DNA from: Hyphomicrobiales bacterium
Lineage (GTDB): Bacteria > Pseudomonadota > Alphaproteobacteria > Rhizobiales > Rhizobiaceae
DNA: 64,000 nucleotides
NCBI GenBank assembly: GCA_900469345.1
Contig: UBWZ01000017.1
Span: 1 to 64,000, forward strand
Reading direction: 5' to 3'
Below, piece by piece: positions 7,736 through 15,947 of the stretch. The stretch's first letter is position 1. Each line of letters begins with the position of its first letter. The translations under genes and the position numbers were made by a program. Below the pieces are notes generated by a model. The model saw only the letters and a program-made list of their open reading frames with translations, made no database searches and was not told where the DNA came from.

Positions 7736-9019
7736 TTAAGGCGCTCTAGTCGCCAGCGACAGATGCTGAAGCTCTGCGTCGAACCTTTCCCGGTCCGGCT
7801 CGAAGCTCAGGGCCTCGCGGCTTCGGCGGGCAGCGACCGCTGCGAATGTTTTAGCCGCAGCGGCAAGCTCGGGTCGGCGGCAATGGGCAAGGGCGCTCAG
7901 CGCCTTCTGCAACCGGATCGAAATCTCGATGAGATTGGCGCCATCGCGAGCGATCGGCATGAAGGCCGCATCCACGAGATCATCCTCGCTGATCCCGACC
8001 AGGTGGATACGGAGATATTCGGGTGCGGAGGTCGCGCTGTCCGCATCCGTGTCGTCTCCGGGTTTGGCCATCACCCGAACCAGCGCCGCCAGCACGTCGA
8101 TCGCCGTGCCCGGATCGTTGACGGCGGCTGACAGCGCTCGGGAGGCAATCTCCGAAAGCGCGATCAGCCCGAAGCGGGGATCCTGGTCGAAGGATCTCCG
8201 GTCACCCACCGTAAAGGCGCCGCGAATGCGCTCGATCACGCCCGTGTCCAGCACCTGGCTTTGATCGCGCAGCGTGATCGATGCGATGGGCGTGGCCGGG
8301 TCGCAGAAACTGCCCGGGCGCCGCATGATGAAGAGATCCGCGCCGGCATGCTCCGTAACAGGGGCAAGGGCGCGGATATCCAGATGCTGCAGGTAGCCGA
8401 TCCGCTCGTGGTGGATGGCGATTGCGCCATCCGGCACGTTTTGAAGCGGCTTGCATCCCAGCAGCGGGTTTTTCCGGTAGTCGTCATAGGCGGCTGCGGC
8501 GGCACTTTCCACGCGGCTGATGGTCTCTCCCACACGCCCGAGGCCCGCCAGATGGTCGATCCAGCGCAGCAGCGTCACCACGATCAGCGCCACCACGCAA
8601 AGCGTGGCGATAAACAGCACGAAGCGGCCCCCGTCGCCATAGAGCTGGGTGTTGAGGGCGATCAGGCCCACCAGCGAAAACAGGAAGGCGCCGAGAAAAG
8701 TGGAGAGTGCCCGCTGCGCCGTGCTGTCTTCAAGGAGCAGGCTTGTCGCCCTTGGCGTGGCATTGCTGGTTGCGGCCGACGTGGCTGCCACCAGGGTACT
8801 CAGTGAAAACGTCGTGACGGCTAGCATGCTGGACGCGATGATGGAGAGGATGGCATCCACCGCATGGGCGCCGACCTTGCGTGGCAGCTCGTCCGGCAGG
8901 TAGGGGCCGACCCAGATCGCGGCAAGCGCCGTGACGATGCCGATCACGCAATAAAGGCTGGCCCGGACCCAGAGGCGTCGGGACAGCTGCACCAAAATCC
9001 ACCATTTGCGCGATGCCAT
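7736..9019 (-). CDS. DUF2254 family membrane protein
   Basis: 427 residues from the ATG at 9019 (MASRKWWILVQLSRRLW). Four hydrophobic segments lie in the first about 165 residues (for example LYCVIGIVTALAAIWV, then SIIASSMLAVTTFSLSTLV and FLGAFLFSLVGLIAL), followed by a soluble domain of about 260 residues. This is the architecture of DUF2254, a predicted inner-membrane family without a proven role. The gene begins 14 bases after the ptrB stop and is followed by a partial ptrB 3' copy, so it appears to have been inserted. A longer open frame reaches into ptrB (to 9118) but is only the antiparallel-type shadow of that gene. Confidence 0.75.
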   Translation of the reverse strand: MASRKWWILVQLSRRLWVRASLYCVIGIVTALAAIWVGPYLPDELPRKVGAHAVDAILSIIASSMLAVTTFSLSTLVAATSAATSNATPRATSLLLEDSTAQRALSTFLGAFLFSLVGLIALNTQLYGDGGRFVLFIATLCVVALIVVTLLRWIDHLAGLGRVGETISRVESAAAAAYDDYRKNPLLGCKPLQNVPDGAIAIHHERIGYLQHLDIRALAPVTEHAGADLFIMRRPGSFCDPATPIASITLRDQSQVLDTGVIERIRGAFTVGDRRSFDQDPRFGLIALSEIASRALSAAVNDPGTAIDVLAALVRVMAKPGDDTDADSATSAPEYLRIHLVGISEDDLVDAAFMPIARDGANLIEISIRLQKALSALAHCRRPELAAAAKTFAAVAARRSREALSFEPDRERFDAELQHLSLATRAP

Positions 9020-9032
9020 TGGCTTGGCCGTC

Positions 9033-11141
9033 TCACATCTTGCCGGCCACCTTGATGGCGAAGGCATATTCGAAGGCGATCTCTTCCAGCCGCTGGAAAC
9101 GACCCGACTTGCCGCCATGGCCGGCCGCCATGTTGGTCTTCAGCAGGTAGGGTCCGGCCTGCGGCGAAAGCTCCCGCAGGCGCGCCACCCATTTGGTCGG
9201 CTCCCAGTAGGTGACGCGCGGATCGGTAAGGCCTGAAATCGCCAGGATCGGCGGGTAGGGCTTGCTCGCCACGTTGTCGTAGGGCGAGTAGGCGGCGATC
9301 CACTGGTACTCCTCGAGGCTCTCGATCGGGTTGCCCCATTCCGGCCATTCCGGCGGCGTCAGCGGCAGCGTGTCGTCGAGCATGGTGTTGAGCACGTCGA
9401 CGAACGGCACGGCGGCGATGATGCCGGCGAACTTCTCCGGCGCCATGTTGGCGATGCCGCCCATCAGCATGCCGCCGGCCGAGCCGCCCTCGGCGATGAT
9501 TTTGTCGTACGACGTGAAATTCTCGGCGACGAGATGGTCGGCGGCGGCGATGAAATCCTTGAACGTGTTGACCTTGTTTTCCATCTTGCCGTCTTCGTAC
9601 CAGGCAAAGCCCTTGTCCTTGCCGCCGCGCACATGGGCGATGGCGTAGACGAAGCCGCGGTCGGCCAGCGACAGCGCATTGGTCGAGAAGGACGCCGGGA
9701 TGGTGATCCCGTAGGCGCCGTAGCCGTAAAGCAGGCAGGGCGCCGAGCCGTCGAGCGCCGTGTCGCGGCGGTAGAGGAGCGAAACCGGCACCAGTTCGCC
9801 GTCATGCGCCGGCGCCATCACCCGCCGCGTCACGTAGTCGTCCGGGTTGTGCCCGGATGGCACTTCCTGCGTTTTCAGCAGCGTCCTCTCGCGGGTTGCC
9901 ATGTTGTAGTCGAACAGCTGGCTCGGCGTGGTCATGGAGGAATAGGAGAAGCGGATCACGTCGGTATCGTATTCCGCTGCCCCCTGCAGGCCGAGCGAAT
10001 AGGCTTCCTCGTCGAACGCGATCGCGTGTTCCTCGCCGCTCGTGCGGTCGCGCACGATGATCTGCGGCAGGCCGTCCTTGCGCTGCAGCCAGATCAGGTG
10101 GCGCTGGTAGGCCATGTGCGAAATGATCAGCCGGCCCGGCTCGTGCGGCACGACCTCGCGCCAGTTCTCCTTGCCCGGCGCCGAAAGAGGCGCCTCGACG
10201 ATCTTGAAATCCTTTGCATCGCCGTCATTGGTGAGGATGTAGAAGACGTCGCCGCCCTCGGTCATCGAATACTCGATGCCTTCCTCGCGCTCCGCCACCA
10301 GCTGCGGCTCGGCCGTCAAATCCCTGGTCGACAGCAGCCGGTATTCCGACGTCTCATGGTCATGGATGTCGATATAGATGACATCGTCGAGCAGCGAGCC
10401 GCCGACGCCCATGAAGAAGCCCGGATCCTTTTCCTCGTAGACCAGCCGGTCGGCGCTCTGCGGCTGGCCGAGAATGTGGTGAAAGACCTTGGACGGGCGG
10501 TGGTTCTCGTCCTGCAACGTATAGAAGAAGCTTTGTCCGTCGGGCGCCCAGACGCCGCCTCCCGCCGTGTTGTCGAGAACGTCGGCAAGATCCTCGCCGG
10601 TCGCCAGGTCGCGGACCCGCAGCGTGAAATACTCCGACCCCTTGTCGTCATAGCCCCAGATGCCCTTGCCATGGTCGCTCGTGTGATCGATCCCCGCCAG
10701 GCGGAAATAGTCCTTGCCCGTCGCTTCCCGGTCGCCGTCGAGCAGGATCTGCTTGGTCCCGCCGTCGCGCGGTGTCCGGAAGTACTTGGGCTGCTCGCCG
10801 CCGGTCACGAACAGCGACCCATAGGCGAACGGGCCGTCCTTCATGGGGACCGAACTGTCGTCTTCCTTGATGCGGCCGCGCATTTCGGCAAACAGCGTCT
10901 TCTGCAGGCCGGCGGTGTCGCCCATGGCCGCGTCCATATAGGCGTTTTCCGCCTCGAGATGCCCGCGGATCTCCGGGTCGAGGATAGTGGGGTCCTTGAA
11001 CATGGCCTGCCAGTTGTCGGCACGCAGCCAGGCGTAGTCATCCGTTCGCGTCACGCCGTGGCGGGTGTCGGTCGATGGCTTCTTGGCCGCATGCGGCGGC
11101 GTCGGCAGGTTGGCGAAGGGCGATGTCGGGGAGGGGGCCAA
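9033..11141 (-). CDS. ptrB: Oligopeptidase B / S9 family prolyl oligopeptidase
   Basis: 702 residues from a TTG start at 11141 behind GGAG. A longer frame to 11204 gives a Pro-rich N-terminus unlike the family. The N-terminal seven-bladed propeller is followed by an alpha/beta hydrolase domain with the triad Ser554 (EGGSAGGM), Asp640 (LTDPRVTYW) and His675 (AAGHGGKSG). Cytoplasmic enzyme cleaving short peptides after basic residues. The length fits the family. Its last about 320 bases are duplicated downstream beyond the DUF2254 gene. The catalytic copy is this one. Confidence 0.88.
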   Translation of the reverse strand: MAPSPTSPFANLPTPPHAAKKPSTDTRHGVTRTDDYAWLRADNWQAMFKDPTILDPEIRGHLEAENAYMDAAMGDTAGLQKTLFAEMRGRIKEDDSSVPMKDGPFAYGSLFVTGGEQPKYFRTPRDGGTKQILLDGDREATGKDYFRLAGIDHTSDHGKGIWGYDDKGSEYFTLRVRDLATGEDLADVLDNTAGGGVWAPDGQSFFYTLQDENHRPSKVFHHILGQPQSADRLVYEEKDPGFFMGVGGSLLDDVIYIDIHDHETSEYRLLSTRDLTAEPQLVAEREEGIEYSMTEGGDVFYILTNDGDAKDFKIVEAPLSAPGKENWREVVPHEPGRLIISHMAYQRHLIWLQRKDGLPQIIVRDRTSGEEHAIAFDEEAYSLGLQGAAEYDTDVIRFSYSSMTTPSQLFDYNMATRERTLLKTQEVPSGHNPDDYVTRRVMAPAHDGELVPVSLLYRRDTALDGSAPCLLYGYGAYGITIPASFSTNALSLADRGFVYAIAHVRGGKDKGFAWYEDGKMENKVNTFKDFIAAADHLVAENFTSYDKIIAEGGSAGGMLMGGIANMAPEKFAGIIAAVPFVDVLNTMLDDTLPLTPPEWPEWGNPIESLEEYQWIAAYSPYDNVASKPYPPILAISGLTDPRVTYWEPTKWVARLRELSPQAGPYLLKTNMAAGHGGKSGRFQRLEEIAFEYAFAIKVAGKM
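9035..9355. repeat. Direct repeat partner of 7384-7704 (ptrB 3' end)
   Basis: This segment and 7384-7704 are the same sequence with only about ten differences, in the same orientation and 1651 bases apart. Together they bracket the DUF2254 gene. The arrangement is what a Campbell-type integration of a circle carrying a ptrB 3' fragment would leave, or a tandem duplication followed by deletion. Confidence 0.85.
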
Positions 11142-11421
11142 GGAAGCACTCCGGAGTTCTTGAAAAGGAGTGCCAGAGATAGGGGGACGGGGAGGGCGAG
11201 GCAAGCGCCGGTCGACGCTTCGCGCGCATCCGGCGCCTCGAGGTTATGCACAATGGTCTCGGCGGTTTTGCGACCAGCCGATCTCCAGCCCTTTATTCGC
11301 CACTTTTGACGGGCCTAACCCGCACCCGATCACAAGATACCAATTCGCGTTCTGGTAGGTGGCCAATTGTGACAGCCTCTTCTAGTTTCCGCGCCGTATC
11401 GACTCACTTGATGGGAACGAC

Positions 11422-11808
11422 ATGAAAAAACCGCTCTTGCTGGTGGCTTTCGCCCTGTTTTCCGCCTCAAGCGCGCATGCGCTGGACGACCGCATCGTCA
11501 AGCAGTTGAACGCCCTTGCACCCGACGAGCGGCGCGAACAGCGTTGCGACATGGAGGCCATGGACCGGATCCGCAAGGAAGGCGACTTCAAGCCGGACAA
11601 GGTGATCGCCTACAGTTTCGGCGACCCGGTCGAGATCGGCGACGCAATCCGTGCGCCCGGAGCAGTGTTCCGCAGCGGCGGCGATTGGTACCGGCTGAAA
11701 TACAAGTGCGAGACCGCCGATCAGGGCCTGACGGTGCAGTCCTTCGACTTCAACATCGGCTCCAAGGTGCCGCGCGAGGACTGGGAAAAGCACTACCTCT
11801 ACGAATGA
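11422..11808 (+). CDS. DUF930 domain protein, secreted
   Basis: 128 residues with a clear signal peptide (MKKPLLLVAFALFSASSAHA, cleavage after residue 20). The mature part matches the rhizobial DUF930 pattern: RIVKQLNALAPDERREQRCD, then FKPDKVIAYSFGDP and KYKCETADQGLTV, with two cysteines probably forming a disulfide in the periplasm. The function of DUF930 is not known. It is convergent with the AI-2E-type gene, with a shared hairpin between them. Confidence 0.78.
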   Translation: MKKPLLLVAFALFSASSAHALDDRIVKQLNALAPDERREQRCDMEAMDRIRKEGDFKPDKVIAYSFGDPVEIGDAIRAPGAVFRSGGDWYRLKYKCETADQGLTVQSFDFNIGSKVPREDWEKHYLYE

Positions 11809-11830
11809 CCGCCCGCGCGATGCGACAAGC

Positions 11831-11850
11831 AGGCGGGCGGCTGCCCGCCT
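11831..11850. terminator. Bidirectional hairpin between convergent genes
   Basis: Perfect AGGCGGGC-GGCT-GCCCGCCT stem-loop in the 55-base gap between the DUF930 stop and the convergent permease stop. There is no T run on either side, so termination by this hairpin is inferred from position. Confidence 0.45.
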
Positions 11851-11863
11851 CCAAGGCGCGTCG

Positions 11864-13024
11864 TCAGCCCGGCAGGTGGGGCACGGCCTTGCGCTCCGGA
11901 AAAAGCTCGGTCAGCACGGTCATCATGATCAGCGACAGCGGCAGGGCGAGCATTGCGCCGACGGCTCCCCACATCCAGGTCCAGAACAGGATCGCGACAA
12001 ACACCACGAAGGGGTTGAGCTCCCACTGCCGTCCCATGACGGCGGGAAACAGCAGGTTTTCCATGACCAGGTGGATCGAGAAGAAGATCATCGCCGGCAA
12101 CAGCGCCACGAACAGCGCGTCATGTGTCAGGATGCCGGCGATCGCCACCGACACGGTCATCAGCGTAATCCCCAGAAACGGAATGAAGCTCGACACGAAG
12201 GCGAACACGCCCCACAGCACCGGCATGCTCAGCCCGCCGAAATAGGCGATCGCGGTCATGACCACGCCGAGGCAGAAGTACATCACGCTCGCCGTCGCGA
12301 AATAGTAGCCGAGCACCCGGTCGATGGCGTTGAGCACGCGGATCGTGATCAGCCGTTGGCGGCGCTTCGGGAAGGCCATGATGATCGTGCGGCGCAGCCG
12401 CAGCCGGCCGTAGAGGAAAAGCAGCAATGCGGCAAAGAAGATCAGCGCCTGGACGATTGCCGGCGTCAGGTTCGACGTGACCACGCCAAGGATGTTGCCG
12501 GAATTTTCGATCAGCGATTGCATCGACATCGGCCCGGTCTGGAAGGTGCTGGGCGAGATGTTCAGCCACTTCTGGCGCTCCAGGATGGGCATCGTCCGTT
12601 CGATGATCCGCTGCACGAAGGTCGGGCCTTCGCTGATCAGCGTCGCGGCGGGCTCGGCAAGCGCGTTGACGATCAGGAAGAGGGCTGCGAACACCAGCGA
12701 CGACAGGGTGAGCGCGATGCCGGCCTTCGGCATGCCGGCACGGCCGAGCCGGTCGGCGACAAGGCCGAGGATGAGGCCGACCACGACGGCAAGCGTCACG
12801 GGAATGAGGATCAGCGACATGTAGTGGACGAGCGCCAGGAGGGCGATCATGAACATCCCGATCGTCGCCCAGGCCATGGCAACGTCGAGTGCCTCGCGCC
12901 CGAGAACCAGCGGCTCGTTGTCCTCGTCTTCCTCCAGCTGGGCGGCGATCGCTTCCTTTCGCGAAGGCCCCATGTCCATTGGATGTCTTTTCGGCTTTCC
13001 GCCGCGCGCGCTGATCACTGCCAT
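11864..13024 (-). CDS. AI-2E family transporter (PF01594-type permease)
   Basis: 386 residues with about eight hydrophobic segments in the pattern of the AI-2E/UPF0118 family: two helices near residues 55-95, a pair near 105-130, a long soluble region, then several helices in the second half (FFAALLLFLYGRL, ASVMYFCLGVVMTAIAYFG, GVFAFVSSFIPFLGITLM). The family includes TqsA (autoinducer-2 export) and Na+/H+ antiporter-like members; the substrate here is not determined. The N-terminus has an acidic cytoplasmic extension (EEDEDNEPL). It begins near the 3'-end repeat stack of the VOC gene. Confidence 0.8.
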   Translation of the reverse strand: MAVISARGGKPKRHPMDMGPSRKEAIAAQLEEDEDNEPLVLGREALDVAMAWATIGMFMIALLALVHYMSLILIPVTLAVVVGLILGLVADRLGRAGMPKAGIALTLSSLVFAALFLIVNALAEPAATLISEGPTFVQRIIERTMPILERQKWLNISPSTFQTGPMSMQSLIENSGNILGVVTSNLTPAIVQALIFFAALLLFLYGRLRLRRTIIMAFPKRRQRLITIRVLNAIDRVLGYYFATASVMYFCLGVVMTAIAYFGGLSMPVLWGVFAFVSSFIPFLGITLMTVSVAIAGILTHDALFVALLPAMIFFSIHLVMENLLFPAVMGRQWELNPFVVFVAILFWTWMWGAVGAMLALPLSLIMMTVLTELFPERKAVPHLPG

Positions 13025-13208
13025 AACGGAGTCCCCGGTTCAGCCCGGAGAACGCAGCGCCCGGCATTCTGTTCCGGTGGGCTTAGGGCGGCGCCGGACC
13101 GGGCCAAAAGTCTTACCCGGCAGGTGGTACGCCCATGCCTCAAAGGCCAGATCGCCCTGCTTTGGCGGGCACCACGCCAGCATTGCGAAGAGGCGGAAAG
13201 GGTCATCC

Positions 13209-13522
13209 GATGCCCAGGGGCTCGGGCAGGACGCTGGGAATTATGCGGAGAGGGTTAGGCCGATGCCCAAGGGCTCGGGCAGGATGCTGGGAATTATGCG
13301 GAGAGCGTGAGGCCGATGCCCAGCGGCTCGGCCCTCAGGGCCGATTAAGCTGAGAGGGTCAACCCGATGCCCAGGGGCTCGGGCAGGATGCTGGGAATTA
13401 TGCTGAGAGGGTCAGGCCGATGCCCAGGGGCTCGGCCCTCAGGGCCAATTAAGCTGAGAGGGTCAACCCGATGCCCAGGGGCTCGGACACCAGCTTTACG
13501 ATCGTGCGGAGAGGGTCAACCC
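13209..13522. repeat. Tandem array of duplicated VOC-gene 3' ends (six 51-53 bp units)
   Basis: Units begin at 13209, 13262, 13315, 13366, 13419 and 13470; the living gene's own copy begins at 13523. Read on the minus strand, the five units from 13262 to 13470 each contain EPLGIGLTLSA followed by TAA, the same C-terminus as the gene (DPWGIGLTLSARS). Over these codons the units differ only at synonymous positions (GGG/GGC, TTG/CTG/CTC/CTA, ACC/ACG, TCA/TCC, GCA/GCT). Two spacer types alternate after the stops, one with GGCCCTGAGGGCC. The outermost unit (13209) has lost a base. With no unique spacers, it is not CRISPR. The region 13025-13208 beyond it holds nothing recognisable. Confidence 0.9.
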
Positions 13523-14365
13523 GATGCCCCAAGGATCGAGCAGCGAAAACCCTTCCGTACCCTTGGTGACCGGGATCTCCTGGGCGTCGGCAGCGGCAAG
13601 TGCACGGTCGAGCGCGCCGGTGTCGTTGAAATGCACCTTGTAGTCGGACAGTCCGGTCATCTTGTCTTGGCGCTTGAGTGCGCCGCGGCTGTTCCAGATG
13701 TTGGCCGCGATATGGTGGTGGTAGTCGCCGGTGGCAAAGAAGCTGGCGCCGGGATAGCGCGCCATGATCTTCAGCCCCAGCACGTCGCGGTAGAAGGCAT
13801 CCGCCTGCGGCAGGTCGCCCACCTGCAGATGGATATGGCCGAGCGCCGTGCCGTCGGGCATGCCGCCCCATTGTGTCTGGGGCGCGCTGGCGACGAGTGC
13901 CTGCAGGTTGAGGCGTTCGGTCGCCATGGCGACGGTCCCGTCCGGGTGATAGGTCCATTCGTCGGGGCGGCGGTCGCGGTAGATCTCGATGCCGTTGCCC
14001 TCCGGGTCGGAGAGGTAGAGCGCCTCGCTCACCAGATGGTCGGAGGCGCCGTCGAGCCGGACGCCCGCCTCGGCCGCATGGGCAAGCCAGCGCGCCAGCG
14101 CCGCCCGGTCCGGCACCAGGAAGGCGGTGTGGAAAAGGCCGGCGGCTGTCCGCGGTGCGCGTATGACGCCGCGTTCGGTCGTGAGGCTGAGGAGCGGCAG
14201 GCCGGCGACCCCGAGGACTTCGCCGCTGGCAGCCTTTTCGAGAACGGAAAGCCCGACCACGTTTTGATAGAAATCGGACACGGCCCGCAGGTCGTCGACC
14301 ACCAGATGGGCGCGGTCCACATGCGCCGGGCGGGTCAGGGCAAAAACGTCGGCTGTGCTGGTCAC
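13496..14365 (-). CDS. VOC (glyoxalase/extradiol dioxygenase-like) protein, CatE type
   Basis: 289 residues from a GTG at 14365 behind GGAGACCGGAGACC. Two vicinal-oxygen-chelate repeats are visible: residues about 13-130 (HVDRAHLVVDDLRAVSDFYQ) and about 165-285 (LGHIHLQVGDLPQADAFYRD). Metal-ligand candidates are the two His of HxHL-type strands and Glu of the EIYRDR strand. Length and layout match Bacillus CatE-like catechol 2,3-dioxygenases and related ring-cleaving proteins; the substrate is unproven. The last 13 codons are the source or acceptor of a tandem stack of copies just downstream. A frame running on to 13449 differs from the protein frame and is not used. Confidence 0.8.
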   Translation of the reverse strand: MTSTADVFALTRPAHVDRAHLVVDDLRAVSDFYQNVVGLSVLEKAASGEVLGVAGLPLLSLTTERGVIRAPRTAAGLFHTAFLVPDRAALARWLAHAAEAGVRLDGASDHLVSEALYLSDPEGNGIEIYRDRRPDEWTYHPDGTVAMATERLNLQALVASAPQTQWGGMPDGTALGHIHLQVGDLPQADAFYRDVLGLKIMARYPGASFFATGDYHHHIAANIWNSRGALKRQDKMTGLSDYKVHFNDTGALDRALAAADAQEIPVTKGTEGFSLLDPWGIGLTLSARS

Positions 14366-14610
14366 GATCGGTCTCCGGTCTCCAGGAACTACTGTCGGGT
14401 GAGAGTATCGCTCCAAGCCATCGTTCACGATAGAGCATGAAGCGGCAAAACATTGTTCCGTAATTGTTGACGATCCGATGGCGACCGCTGTTTGCGATGG
14501 CACTGCCGGCGCCAGCTCCGTGTCTCAGGCTGAAACGCAATTTGACGTCCGCTGCCCTTGCCTTGGGGCCGTGTCAACGCCATCCTTTGCTCTCAAGCCA
14601 GCGAGGCCAG

Positions 14611-15279
14611 ATGAGCGATCTCTTCAATTTCGGACGACGGTATGATTTCGATGAACTGGTGGCCGATGCCATCATCAACGGGATCGGCATCGTCTTTGCC
14701 CTGATCGGCGCAACGGCGTTGATCTTTTACGCCAGTGTCTGGTCGAGCCACGGCCAGCTCGCTGCCGCCTGGATCTACGGCATCGGCCTCGTGCTGTGCC
14801 TTTCCATCTCCTTCACCTACAATATCTGGCCCTATACCCGCACGAAGTGGCTGCTGCGGCGCCTCGATCATTCGGCCATCTTCATCCTCATCGCCGCCAC
14901 CTATACGCCTTTTCTCCAGCGCGGTGCCGAAGACCCGCTGATCCGCCTCATGCTGGTCGGCATCTGGACCAGCGCGATTGCCGGCGTGCTCCTGAAATGC
15001 CTGTTTCCGGGGCGCTACGACAGGCTCGCCATCCTGCTCTACCTCGCCATGGGCTGGAGCGGCGTGATGATCATGCAGCCGGTGTCCTCCTATCTGCCGT
15101 CAATCAGCGTCTGGCTGATCGTCATCGGCGGGATGATCTATTCGCTCGGCGTCATCTTCCATGTCTGGGAAAAGCTGAAATACCAGAATGCCATCTGGCA
15201 CGGCTTCGTCGTCGCAGCCGCTGCCGTCCATTACAGCGCCGTCCTGACATGCTTCAGCCTGGGCGGCAGCGCCTCTTAA
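14611..15279 (+). CDS. Haemolysin III / PAQR family membrane protein
   Basis: 222 residues from the ATG at 14611. Seven hydrophobic segments characteristic of the HlyIII/YqfA/PAQR family. Signature residues include SISFTYNIWP, RLDHSAIFILIAATYTPF (the conserved D-H and YTP) and WHGFVVAAAAVHYSAVL near the C-terminus, where the histidines are predicted zinc ligands of a CREST-type amidase or ceramidase fold. Bacterial members have no settled function. It is divergent from the VOC gene across about 245 bases. Confidence 0.82.
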   Translation: MSDLFNFGRRYDFDELVADAIINGIGIVFALIGATALIFYASVWSSHGQLAAAWIYGIGLVLCLSISFTYNIWPYTRTKWLLRRLDHSAIFILIAATYTPFLQRGAEDPLIRLMLVGIWTSAIAGVLLKCLFPGRYDRLAILLYLAMGWSGVMIMQPVSSYLPSISVWLIVIGGMIYSLGVIFHVWEKLKYQNAIWHGFVVAAAAVHYSAVLTCFSLGGSAS

Positions 15280-15349
15280 GGCGGCTGTAGACAAGCAGCC
15301 TCGTCTCCTATAGTGGACGAAATGCTTTCATCTTGGACGAGGAACGGGC

Positions 15350-15847
15350 ATGGACATCCGCGACGCCACCGAGGCCGATCTCGCCGGGGTGATGGAAATT
15401 TACAACGACGCGGTGGCCAACACGACGGCGATCTGGAACGAGACGCTGGTCGATCTCGACAACCGCCGCCAGTGGTTCGCGGCACGCCAGGCCCGCGGCT
15501 TTCCGGTTCTGGTGGCGGTCGAAAACGGCGCGATTGCCGGCTACGCCTCCTATGGCGACTGGCGCCCGTTCGAAGGTTTCCGGCAGACCGTCGAGCATTC
15601 CGTCTACGTGCACCGCGATCATCGCGGCAGCGGCATTGGCCGCACGCTGATGGCGGCGCTGGTCGAGCGGGCGCGGACCGGCGGCATTCACGTGATGATC
15701 GCCGCCATCGAATCCGGCAACACCGCCTCGATCCGGCTTCACGAGCAGCTTGGCTTTCGTGTCGCCGGCCAGTTTTCGGAGGTCGGCATCAAGTTTGGCC
15801 GCTGGCTCGATCTCACCTGCATGGAACTGAAACTTCCGCAGGCCTGA
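15350..15847 (+). CDS. GNAT acetyltransferase of the phosphinothricin/methionine-sulfone (MddA/Pat) type
   Basis: 165 residues. Starts MDIRDATEADLAGVMEIYND, then AYASYGDWRPFEGFRQTVEHS, VYVHRDHRGSGIGRTLM (acetyl-CoA loop) and SGNTASIRLHEQLGF. This is the layout of the YncA/MddA/Pat group, which acetylates L-methionine sulfoximine/sulfone or phosphinothricin. The gene is separate from the upstream haemolysin III gene by 70 bases and followed 100 bases later by an epimerase-like gene. Native substrate unknown. Confidence 0.82.
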   Translation: MDIRDATEADLAGVMEIYNDAVANTTAIWNETLVDLDNRRQWFAARQARGFPVLVAVENGAIAGYASYGDWRPFEGFRQTVEHSVYVHRDHRGSGIGRTLMAALVERARTGGIHVMIAAIESGNTASIRLHEQLGFRVAGQFSEVGIKFGRWLDLTCMELKLPQA

Positions 15848-15947
15848 GGCGGGATGATTTGCCGAGCCTGATCGTGTAGGAGGACAGGGGCAATCCGGTC
15901 GCCTCGCATGGCGGCCGTCCACCGTTCGCACCGACAAGGAGCCGCAC

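Noticed and set aside
9534..11309. A long plus-strand frame across ptrB
   Set aside because: Antisense shadow; ptrB on the minus strand has the complete S9 triad.
13209..13522. CRISPR array
   Set aside because: Units are contiguous copies with no unique spacers of constant length, and they carry the coding pattern of the neighbouring gene; no cas genes nearby.
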